From a bacterium (GTDB lineage Bacteria > Atribacterota > JS1 > SB-45 > 34-128), in contig JAHIPR010000237.1 in NCBI GenBank assembly GCA_018903015.1, positions 1-5,573 of the forward strand: a stretch of DNA of 5,573 bases, written 5' to 3'. How positions within the stretch are numbered: position 1 is the stretch's first letter; every line of letters begins with the position of its first letter. A model generated the notes under the pieces. The model worked only from the letters and a program-made list of their open reading frames with translations. It was not told the DNA's origin and ran no database searches. Positions 1 to 5,176 of the stretch are shown here, in pieces. The position numbers were made by a program, and so were the translations under genes.

Positions 1-1190
1 AGAAGGCTGGCTCGGGTTACGGCTTTAGAGCCAAATTTCTCTCTAATTTCATCTAAAGACTGAGTAAGTTGTTCCAATTTATCCTCTTTGTCTTTTAAAA
101 ATTTCAATTGCTTTATTTCATTTCCCGAGATAAGACTGGAGAGTTTTATCCCCAAAAGTCTAACCCCGCCTTTTTTATATCTTACTTTGTCCAGGAGTTC
201 TACGATAGTTTTAAAAATGATATCATCAAGATGGGTAGAATTTTCTAAGGTCTTTGACTTACTGAAGGTAATAAAATTGTGAAATCTTATTTTCAAGGTG
301 ATGGTTCTGCCTTTATAACCTTCTTTCCGGGCAGTATAACCCACCAGCTGGGAAATTTTTAGCAGTTCTTTTACGAGAACTGCTTTTTCGGTTATATTGG
401 TACCGAAAGTTGTTTCTTTACCAATAGATTTTGCTTTAGAGGGGGGAGTAACTGGGCTTTCATCTATCCCTTGAGCTAGAAGCTTTATCTTTTTCCCGTT
501 TTTTCCCATAAGATTCTCTAAGATAGTATCAGGCATTTTAGCTAATTGTTCTACCTGGTAAATACCGGATTTTTTTAGCAGCTCTTCTGTCTTTTTTCCT
601 ATACCCCAGAGGGTAGAGATGGGGAGGGGATAGAGAATTTTTTGAATATCTTTTGAGGGGATAAGGTAAAAACCGTCTGGCTTCCCCAGGTTGGTGGCTA
701 TCTTGGCTAAGAATTTATTTTCTGCTATCCCCACCGAGACCTTAAGGCCTAATTCTTGATGAACCCTTTCTTTAATCTTCCTGCCGATGATTTCGCTTGA
801 GCCAAAGAGTGATTCGCATCCGGATACATCTAAAAAAAGTTCATCTATACTCAACGGTTCTATCAAGGGAGTATAAGTACTACATATCTGAAAAAATATT
901 TCAGATGCTTCCAAGTATTTATTCATTTGAGAAGGAATAAAAATTCCCTCATAGCATTTTTGACGGGCTTCCCAGATGGGCATGCCGGCATGAACACCGT
1001 ATTTACGGGCTTCATAGGAAGCGGCACAGACCACTCCGCGGTTGGTTTTGCCATCTTTTCCGTCGGCACCGCTTACTCCTCCTACAATAAGAGGTTTCCC
1101 TCGATAAGCCGGGTTATCTCTTTGCTCTACCGAGGCGAAGAAGGCATCAAGATCCAGATGAATTATGGATAAGCAATGGTTATCACTCAC
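1..1190 (-). CDS. dinB: DNA polymerase IV (Y-family translesion polymerase DinB), 3' end cut by left edge
   Basis: Error-prone polymerase that copies past damaged template bases. The 396 visible residues read without interruption. The palm opens with HLDLDAFFASVE (D13 the likely first catalytic Asp, F18 in the steric-gate position) and continues with SYEARKYGV (about 58-66) and SIDE (D116/E117, the other metal ligands), so the active site looks intact. GIAENKFLAKIATNLGKPDG (about 154-173) and the helix-hairpin-helix WGIGKKTEELL (about 195-205) mark palm and thumb. The little finger covers about 250-350. QLKFL (361-365) lies where many DinB proteins carry a QLSLF-type clamp-binding motif. The last visible residues, KFGSKAVTRASL, match the usual family ending, so the stop should be just outside. 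The start is GTG, with AAAGGA upstream; no in-frame ATG precedes the HLDLD motif and an in-frame TGA closes the frame further upstream. A Gly/Asp/Lys-rich loop at about 38-49 is longer than usual. It lies downstream of dnaE in the same direction. Confidence 0.95.
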   Translation of the reverse strand, partial: MSDNHCLSIIHLDLDAFFASVEQRDNPAYRGKPLIVGGVSGADGKDGKTNRGVVCAASYEARKYGVHAGMPIWEARQKCYEGIFIPSQMNKYLEASEIFFQICSTYTPLIEPLSIDELFLDVSGCESLFGSSEIIGRKIKERVHQELGLKVSVGIAENKFLAKIATNLGKPDGFYLIPSKDIQKILYPLPISTLWGIGKKTEELLKKSGIYQVEQLAKMPDTILENLMGKNGKKIKLLAQGIDESPVTPPSKAKSIGKETTFGTNITEKAVLVKELLKISQLVGYTARKEGYKGRTITLKIRFHNFITFSKSKTLENSTHLDDIIFKTIVELLDKVRYKKGGVRLLGIKLSSLISGNEIKQLKFLKDKEDKLEQLTQSLDEIREKFGSKAVTRASL

Positions 1191-1199
1191 TTTTTTAGT

Positions 1200-1205
1200 T
1201 CCTTT
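1200..1205 (-). promoter_or_regulatory. Ribosome binding site of dinB
   Basis: AAAGGA on the minus strand, nine bases before the GTG at 1190. It decides the start: the conserved polymerase motif begins only ten codons further in, no ATG exists between the upstream in-frame stop and that motif, and this is the only good Shine-Dalgarno match nearby. Confidence 0.7.
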
Positions 1206-1216
1206 GTAACTAATTG

Positions 1217-1261
1217 ACCAATTTACCGATTCACCAATTCACCGATTAAATTAGCCGTTAG
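1217..1261 (+). repeat. 45-base module, copy 1: four 8-base units plus 13-base tail
   Basis: Four tandem units of the form ACC[A/G]ATTN (starts 1217, 1225, 1233, 1241) are followed by AATTAGCCGTTAG (1249-1261). The same 32+13 architecture occurs at 1363-1407 and 4748-4792 in the same orientation. This copy ends 26 bases before the dinB start codon and lies directly upstream of its ribosome binding site, so it would be in the dinB leader if transcribed from dnaE. Confidence 0.85.
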
Positions 1262-1266
1262 CATAT

Positions 1267-1357
1267 ATTATAGCGTATAGCGGGTAGCGTATAGTTTATA
1301 AAGCTAAAAACTTAAAGCTAAAAGCGTAAAACCATAATTCAAAATTCAAAACTTTAA
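1267..1357 (+). repeat. Degenerate tandem array with 7-base period
   Basis: Thirteen consecutive heptads can be laid out in one register: ATTATAG, CGTATAG, CGGGTAG, CGTATAG, TTTATAA, AGCTAAA, AACTTAA, AGCTAAA, AGCGTAA, AACCATA, ATTCAAA, ATTCAAA, ACTTTAA. Neighbouring units resemble each other while distant ones have drifted, as expected from slippage followed by mutation. A related array, TTTATAG three times then TTTTTAG, occupies the equivalent place in the other gap (4804-4831). Confidence 0.7.
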
Positions 1358-1362
1358 AATCT

Positions 1363-1407
1363 ACCAATCTGCCAATTGCCCGATTTGCCAATTAGATTAG
1401 TCGTTAG
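1363..1407 (+). repeat. 45-base module, copy 2
   Basis: Four 8-base units ACCAATCT, GCCAATTG, CCCGATTT and GCCAATTA are followed by the tail GATTAGTCGTTAG (1395-1407). The first base of the units is more variable here than in the other two copies, but unit number, unit length and tail are preserved. It directly precedes the hairpin cluster. Confidence 0.8.
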
Positions 1408-1416
1408 TGAATAGTT

Positions 1417-1440
1417 GTAGGGGTCGGATTTATCCGACCC
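1417..1440 (+). repeat. GC-rich palindromic repeat, GTAG plus GGGTCGGAT hairpin
   Basis: Perfect 9-base arms GGGTCGGAT (1421-1429) and ATCCGACCC (1432-1440) with a two-base centre TT, preceded by GTAG. On the plus strand it is followed by GTATTGTTTTTTG, so it resembles an intrinsic terminator reading rightward, antisense to the genes here. On the minus strand, the coding direction, no T-run follows. Confidence 0.85.
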
Positions 1441-1456
1441 GTATTGTTTTTTGACA

Positions 1457-1472
1457 GGCGGACTTGCCCTAC
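1457..1472 (-). repeat. Probable decayed hairpin repeat
   Basis: GGCGGACTTGCCC followed by CTAC looks like a hairpin element of the same type (arms of the kind GGGCGGAC and GTCCGCCC) that has lost about four bases of its right arm. The terminal CTAC matches the edge of the intact element at 1486-1510. The assignment rests on resemblance only, because the remaining pairing is poor. Confidence 0.4.
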
Positions 1473-1485
1473 GTTTACTCATTAC

Positions 1486-1510
1486 GGGCAGACACAAGGT
1501 CTGCCCCTAC
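1486..1510 (-). repeat. GC-rich hairpin repeat, GGGCAGAC type, inverted relative to the copy at 4870
   Basis: Arms GGGCAGAC (1486-1493) and GTCTGCCC (1499-1506) flank the loop ACAAG on the plus strand, with CTAC on the right side only. The copy at 4870-4898 has the same arms but the loop CTTGT, the reverse complement. It lies about 40 bases downstream of the dnaE stop on the coding strand and is not followed by a T-run there, so it is not a classical terminator, though it could protect the 3' end of the mRNA. Confidence 0.85.
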
Positions 1511-1544
1511 ATATATAGATTTTGTTTTCTAAACGCTGTACGCT
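1507..1544 (+). repeat. Conserved block of about 40 bases shared by both gaps (copy 1)
   Basis: Starts at CTAC, includes TATAGATT and a T-rich stretch, and ends with TTCTAAACGCTGTACGCTC. The matching block is 4895-4934, where the last 19 bases are identical and the first part differs by a few substitutions and small indels. Both copies directly follow a GGGCAGAC hairpin on its right side and have the same orientation. Confidence 0.8.
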
Positions 1545-1581
1545 CCACGCTAGCTCCACGCGATACTCGATACCCGATACG
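1533..1581 (+). repeat. Heptad array crossing the dnaE stop codon
   Basis: Seven consecutive 7-base units in one register: ACGCTGT, ACGCTCC, ACGCTAG, CTCCACG, CGATACT, CGATACC, CGATACG. The array spans the TAG stop of dnaE (1550-1552) and continues about 29 bases into its reading frame, so the repeat encodes the last ten residues of the polymerase. Related CGATACT and CGATACC elements appear in the other gap at about 4999-5070, outside any gene. Confidence 0.75.
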
Positions 1582-4500
1582 AATTTATATTTATAATCTT
1601 CCGGGCGATTATTTTAGAGTCACCGCTATCTTTGCTTAAGACCCCTTCTATCAAAAGAGGTACTTCTTTGCGAAGGAGGATAGAATATTTTTGATAGATG
1701 TTCGGGAAAGCAATCACTTCAAAAAAACCTGCTTCATCTTCCAAAAGCAAGAAAGCCATAACCTGTTTTTGCCTGGTAAATTGTCTTCTTGCTTGAATTA
1801 GTATTCCTTTTATCAAAATTGGTTTCGGATAAAAATAATTTAATAGTTGACTAGAATTCATCATCGGCAGGTATGCTAATATTTTATCATATTTTTTTAA
1901 AGGATAGTTAGTTATATATATATCGAGTATTTCCTTTTCTAAGCTCATTTGGAAAGATTTAGAAAAATGATAAGCAGGAATGGAGTCAGAGGCAATAAGT
2001 TCGGTATTCCATAATTCCCTCTCTTCGGATATTTTATTTTGAGCCCCATCTTTGGCTTTCTTCTTTCTAACCTCCTTTAAAGTAAGAGGGAGCAGGGTTA
2101 ACAATGCCGAACGGGGATAGGCAGTGAAATCGAAAGCACCTACCTTAATTAAATTTTCTATTAATGATTGATTAATTCTTAAAGATGTAGTTTTACAGCA
2201 AAAATCATACAGGGAATTAAATCTTTTGCACTTTTCCCTGAGAGATAGAATGGATTTTAAATGTTTTTCTCCCATACCTTTTATCTTACCCAGTCCCACT
2301 CGAATAGCTCCTTCTTCTACAATAAAACCAGCTCCACTCTTATTTATATCGGGAAGAAGCACTTTGACCTTGAAACGCCGGGCTTCCTGAATATAGCGGT
2401 CAGGAGAATAATAACCCATACCGTAGGTGAGCAGGGAAGCCAGGTAGTAAGCGGGATAATGCACCTTAAGATAACAGGTTACAAAAGAGATTAGGGCATA
2501 GGAGGTGCTGTGGGCTTTATTAAAACCGTAGTGAGCAAATTTGGAGATCAGGTAAAAAACTTTTTCTGCTTCTTCTCTGGTATTTCCTTGTTGAATAGCT
2601 TTTTTAAGGAAATTATCCCTTTGTCTTTCCATTTCTACCGGTGAACGGGAGCTGATGGCTCGACGGAAGAGGTCGGCCTCTCCCAGGCTAAGGCAGGCAA
2701 AAACCGAAACTACCTGCATAACCTGTTCCTGATAAAGAATAACTCCATAAGTATCTTTCAAAATAGGTTTTAATTTGGGGTGTAGATAGTCTATCTCTTC
2801 TTCGCCCCGCTTTCTTTTAAGATAATGTTCGGTCATCCCGCTATCTAAAGGACCCGGTCGGTATAAAGACAGAGCAGCAATTACGTCATTTAGATGCGAG
2901 GGGGAAAGCCTCCTTAGAAGAGAGGACATCCCTGAGCTTTCCAACTGGAAGACTCCCAGAGTTTTGCCCTTTTGCAGGGCAGAGAAGGTAGTTTTATCGT
3001 CAAGGGGAATCTTGTTAAGGTTAATATTTATATTTTTTTCTTTTAGTATTTCCAGAGTTTTTTTAATTATAGTAAGACTGCGGGAGCCCAGAATATCCAT
3101 TTTCAATAAGCCTAAATCCTTGATGGATTCTTTTTCATACTGGCTGACTATTTCTCCCTGATTAGTTACCTCCAGAGGGACTATTTCGGAAAGCGGCCTA
3201 TCTGAGATGATCATTGAAGAGGCATGTACAGAGAGATGCCGGGGTATCCCTTCTATAGTTTGAGCAAAAGAGAATAGGGATTTAAGGGGCTCCTGGTCAC
3301 AAGGGAGCTTTTGCAGCCCAGGCAATGTTTTTAAGGAGGCCTTAATGACTCCGGGCAAGGAGAATATAGGCATAAGTTGAGCGATTTTATTTATCTCCTG
3401 AGGGAGGAATCCCAGTACTCTCCCTGCATCTCGAATGGCTGAGCGGGCGGCATAAGTAGAGACGGTGCTTACATGAGTTACTTGATTAACTCCAAATCTT
3501 TTAAAGATATAAGAGATTACCTTTTCTCTCCCTAACTGACCGAAGTCTATATCGATATCCGGAAGGTCTATTCTCTCGGGGTTTAGAAATCTTTCAAAAA
3601 AGAGTTGATATTTTAAAGGGTCTACCTCGGTTATATTAAGCAGATAAGAGACTAAGCTGCTGGCCGAAGAACCCTTCCCCGGGCCGACCGGGATGTTATT
3701 TTTTTTGGCAAAGCGGACTATATCACGAACGATTAAAAAATATCCGGCAAAATCCATCTGGTTGATTATCTTCAATTCATATTGCAGGCGTTTTATAACT
3801 TCTGAGGAGGGGACGGGATAATATTTTTTAAGTCCTTTTAGGCAAAGTTTTTTTAAATAATCCCGGGCAGAATAGGAAGAGGGCAGGGGATAAGCGGGGA
3901 GATGAATTTCTCCTAAATTAAGTTCTAAGTGACACTTTTCAGCAATTTCACTTGAGTTTTTAAGGGCTTGAGGCACCCGGGAAAATATTTTTTCCATCTC
4001 TGAGGGAGATTTAAAATAATATTCATCGGTCTCCAGTTTTGGGTGATAGAATCTTTCTTTTGTTCCCAAATTGGCAATTTTATTTAATAGATGTTGAGAA
4101 GACGCCTGATCCTTTTGTAGGTAATGGATATTATTGGTGGCTACCAGGGGGATATTTAGTTTTTTGCCTATTTCTATTAATTTAGAATTAACTTCTTTTT
4201 CTTGGCTAAGGCCATGAAAGGATAATTCCAAATAAAAATTTTCTTTGCCGAATACCTGTTGATACCAGTAAGCGGCCTCTTCGGCTTGCTCAGCCTTCTT
4301 TTGTGAAAGAAGAAGGGGTATTTCCCCTTTATCGCATCCGCTTAATCCAATAATCCCCTTACTGTATTTGGCTAAAATATCTTTTTCTATGGCCGGGATA
4401 GAGCAAGGATTAGATAAGTGAGCTTTGGTAATAATCTGACAGAGATTGCTGTATCCCTCCTTGTTTTTGACCAAAAGAATAAGATGATAGGTCTCTTTGG

Positions 4501-4723
4501 ATTTTTGATTATCTTTTATCCGTATTTCACAGCCGATGATGGGTTTTATCCCCGCACTTTTTGCTTTTTTATAAAATTGAACAGCTCCGTAGAGCCCATC
4601 ATGGTCAGTTAAAGCTATTGCTTTCATATTAAATTTAGCAGCTTGTTTTACTAAATCATCAAGGCTGCAGAGTCCGTCTTGCATACTGTATTGAGAGTGT
4701 ACATGTAGGTGTACTATTTCCAT
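1550..4723 (-). CDS. dnaE: C-family DNA polymerase III alpha subunit (DnaE), short form
   Basis: Template-directed DNA synthesis; complete at 1057 residues, shorter than typical replicative DnaE (about 1150). An N-terminal PHP domain (about 1-205) shows H7, H9, D16, H41, E66, H80, C130 and H200, but N198 where the family has Asp. The catalytic centre has VGPGKGSSAS (346-355), PDIDIDF (388-394; D391 and D393 likely equal E. coli D401 and D403) and KMDILGSRSL (541-550; D543, the third Asp). The fingers carry LYRPGPL (620-626) and YGFNKAHSTSYAL (732-744). A helix-hairpin-helix (around GLGKIKGMG) and an OB fold (about 966-1045) follow. The protein ends right after the OB fold, without the usual tau-binding region, and no QxxLF clamp motif is visible in the linker before 930. 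The ATG has AGAAAGG nine bases upstream. Either an accessory error-prone DnaE (preferred, given dinB next door) or a short replicative one. Its last ten residues come from an intergenic repeat. Confidence 0.96.
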   Translation of the reverse strand: MEIVHLHVHSQYSMQDGLCSLDDLVKQAAKFNMKAIALTDHDGLYGAVQFYKKAKSAGIKPIIGCEIRIKDNQKSKETYHLILLVKNKEGYSNLCQIITKAHLSNPCSIPAIEKDILAKYSKGIIGLSGCDKGEIPLLLSQKKAEQAEEAAYWYQQVFGKENFYLELSFHGLSQEKEVNSKLIEIGKKLNIPLVATNNIHYLQKDQASSQHLLNKIANLGTKERFYHPKLETDEYYFKSPSEMEKIFSRVPQALKNSSEIAEKCHLELNLGEIHLPAYPLPSSYSARDYLKKLCLKGLKKYYPVPSSEVIKRLQYELKIINQMDFAGYFLIVRDIVRFAKKNNIPVGPGKGSSASSLVSYLLNITEVDPLKYQLFFERFLNPERIDLPDIDIDFGQLGREKVISYIFKRFGVNQVTHVSTVSTYAARSAIRDAGRVLGFLPQEINKIAQLMPIFSLPGVIKASLKTLPGLQKLPCDQEPLKSLFSFAQTIEGIPRHLSVHASSMIISDRPLSEIVPLEVTNQGEIVSQYEKESIKDLGLLKMDILGSRSLTIIKKTLEILKEKNININLNKIPLDDKTTFSALQKGKTLGVFQLESSGMSSLLRRLSPSHLNDVIAALSLYRPGPLDSGMTEHYLKRKRGEEEIDYLHPKLKPILKDTYGVILYQEQVMQVVSVFACLSLGEADLFRRAISSRSPVEMERQRDNFLKKAIQQGNTREEAEKVFYLISKFAHYGFNKAHSTSYALISFVTCYLKVHYPAYYLASLLTYGMGYYSPDRYIQEARRFKVKVLLPDINKSGAGFIVEEGAIRVGLGKIKGMGEKHLKSILSLREKCKRFNSLYDFCCKTTSLRINQSLIENLIKVGAFDFTAYPRSALLTLLPLTLKEVRKKKAKDGAQNKISEERELWNTELIASDSIPAYHFSKSFQMSLEKEILDIYITNYPLKKYDKILAYLPMMNSSQLLNYFYPKPILIKGILIQARRQFTRQKQVMAFLLLEDEAGFFEVIAFPNIYQKYSILLRKEVPLLIEGVLSKDSGDSKIIARKIININSYRVSSIAWS

Positions 4724-4732
4724 TTTGCAATA

Positions 4733-4739
4733 CCTTTCT
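4733..4739 (-). promoter_or_regulatory. Ribosome binding site of dnaE
   Basis: AGAAAGG on the minus strand, nine bases before the ATG at 4723. It fits a start directly ahead of the PHP motif HLHVHS at residues 5-10. Its first base touches a small AT-rich hairpin formed by the adjoining repeat module (4739-4759). Confidence 0.75.
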
Positions 4740-4747
4740 GGTAATTA

Positions 4748-4792
4748 ACCAATTTACCAATTCACCGATTGACCAATTGAATTAGTCGTTAG
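4748..4792 (+). repeat. 45-base module, copy 3, directly upstream of dnaE
   Basis: Units ACCAATTT, ACCAATTC, ACCGATTG and ACCAATTG (starts 4748, 4756, 4764, 4772) are followed by AATTAGTCGTTAG (4780-4792). The module ends 24 bases before the dnaE ATG, almost the same distance as copy 1 from the dinB start. On the coding strand, repeat sequence can fold as TGGTA(A)ATT-GGTT-AATTACCA (4739-4759), next to the ribosome binding site. Confidence 0.85.
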
Positions 4793-4803
4793 TATAAAAC
4801 GGG

Positions 4804-4831
4804 TTTATAGTTTATAGTTTATAGTTTTTAG
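4804..4831 (+). repeat. Short heptad array, TTTATAG
   Basis: Three perfect tandem copies of TTTATAG followed by TTTTTAG. It sits just right of the 45-base module, the same place as the longer, more diverged array at 1267-1357, which also contains TTTATAA and CGTATAG units. Confidence 0.85.
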
Positions 4832-4869
4832 ATAAAAGCAATCCGTTTTCAGCTTTGACTATTATATTA

Positions 4870-4898
4870 GTAGGGGCAGACCTTGTGTCTGCCCCTAC
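4870..4898 (+). repeat. Complete GC-rich hairpin repeat, GTAGGGGCAGAC type
   Basis: Perfect 12-base arms GTAGGGGCAGAC (4870-4881) and GTCTGCCCCTAC (4887-4898) around the loop CTTGT. It is the intact form of the element at 1486-1510 with the core in the opposite orientation. A T-rich run follows on the plus strand about 13 bases later; none follows on the coding strand. Confidence 0.9.
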
Positions 4899-4934
4899 AC
4901 ATTATAGATTATTTTTTTCTAAACGCTGTACGCT
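4895..4934 (+). repeat. Conserved block of about 40 bases shared by both gaps (copy 2)
   Basis: Counterpart of 1507-1544: CTAC, TATAGATT, a T-rich stretch, then TTCTAAACGCTGTACGCTC. Similarity stops within the next heptad (ACGCTCT here, ACGCTCC in copy 1), beyond which the two gaps diverge. Confidence 0.8.
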
Positions 4935-4946
4935 CTAACTTCACAA

Positions 4947-4963
4947 GGCGTATGCAATACGCC
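4947..4963 (+). repeat. Small hairpin GGCGTAT / ATACGCC
   Basis: Perfect 7-base arms around a GCA loop. On the plus strand it is followed by CCTGCTTTTTTC, giving a terminator-like shape reading rightward, antisense to all genes in the window. It may be another member of the GC-rich palindromic repeat class rather than a real terminator. Confidence 0.6.
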
Positions 4964-4990
4964 CCTGCTTTTTTCTCTCTTATTTTTTTG

Positions 4991-5069
4991 CTATATACAT
5001 ACTCGATACTATCTTGAATTTTTCTTTTCTTTCTCTTCCTTTTCTTCACTATATACCCGATACTATCTT
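4991..5069 (+). repeat. Pair of direct repeats flanking a polypyrimidine tract
   Basis: CTATATAC at 4991 and again at 5049, each leading into CGATACTATCTT (the first copy has five extra bases between). Between them lies an almost pure C/T tract at about 5020-5047. The CGATACT and CCGATAC parts match heptads of the array at 1561-1581. Confidence 0.6.
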
Positions 5070-5073
5070 TTTC

Positions 5074-5115
5074 TGACTCATGACTCCTATCCTGTAAACT
5101 TGCAACTCGCAACCT
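5074..5115 (+). repeat. Degenerate heptad array
   Basis: Six contiguous 7-base units in one register: TGACTCA, TGACTCC, TATCCTG, TAAACTT, GCAACTC, GCAACCT. Adjacent pairs are near-identical, as in the other arrays, but the unit sequence differs from them. Confidence 0.55.
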
Positions 5116-5176
5116 GTATTTAAAACGTATGTTTGTATTAAGGAGCAAAAAAAATATAAGCAATTTTTCTTCAACC

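Larger units (their letters stand above)
1191..1549. other. Non-coding repeat mosaic between dnaE and dinB
   Basis: This 359-base gap holds no convincing gene. It is almost entirely repeats, left to right: a 45-base 8-mer module (1217-1261), a heptad-period array (1267-1357), a second 45-base module (1363-1407), a GC-rich hairpin (1421-1440), a decayed hairpin (1457-1472), a second intact hairpin (1486-1506), a block shared with the other gap (1507-1544), and a heptad array that crosses the dnaE stop (1533-1581). No canonical LexA box or strong sigma-70 promoter was seen. Whether dinB is co-transcribed with dnaE across this gap cannot be told from sequence. Confidence 0.85.
4724..5176. other. 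Non-coding repeat mosaic between the DUF72 gene and dnaE
   Basis: This 453-base gap holds no convincing gene. From the dnaE side it contains the 8-mer module (4748-4792), a heptad array (4804-4831), the complete GGGCAGAC hairpin (4870-4898), the shared block (4895-4934), a second unrelated hairpin (4947-4963), two CTATATAC...CGATACTATCTT direct repeats around a polypyrimidine tract (4991-5069), and a final heptad array (5074-5115). Bases 5116-5176 are AT-rich with a run of eight T's on the minus strand but no convincing stem. A promoter for dnaE is expected here, but no strong match was seen. Confidence 0.85.

Noticed and set aside
927..1172. 81-codon plus-strand open frame
   Set aside because: Antisense shadow of the strongly conserved 5' part of dinB.
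1486..1506. Intrinsic terminator of dnaE
   Set aside because: The stem is good, but on the coding strand it is followed by GTAATGAG rather than a T-run.
1191..1549. Possible CRISPR array because of regularly spaced repeats
   Set aside because: Units are 7 or 8 bases and contiguous, with no 25-40 base direct repeats separated by unique spacers, and no cas genes.
1451..1639. 62-codon plus-strand open frame over the dnaE 3' end
   Set aside because: Half is repeat DNA and half is antisense to the OB-fold part of dnaE; no family resemblance.
4791..4831. Possible sigma-70 promoter for dnaE, with TATACT as -10 on the minus strand (4791-4796)
   Set aside because: No acceptable -35 hexamer lies 16-18 bases upstream and the match falls in AT-rich repeat sequence where such hexamers occur by chance.
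4909..5163. 84-codon minus-strand open frame starting with a hydrophobic stretch
   Set aside because: It lies wholly inside the repeat mosaic, is made of hairpin, heptad and polypurine sequence, resembles no protein family, and shows no convincing ribosome binding site.
4724..5176. LexA/SOS operator upstream of dnaE
   Set aside because: Neither the CTGT-N8-ACAG nor the GAAC-N4-GTTC type palindrome was found by eye in this gap or in the gap before dinB.
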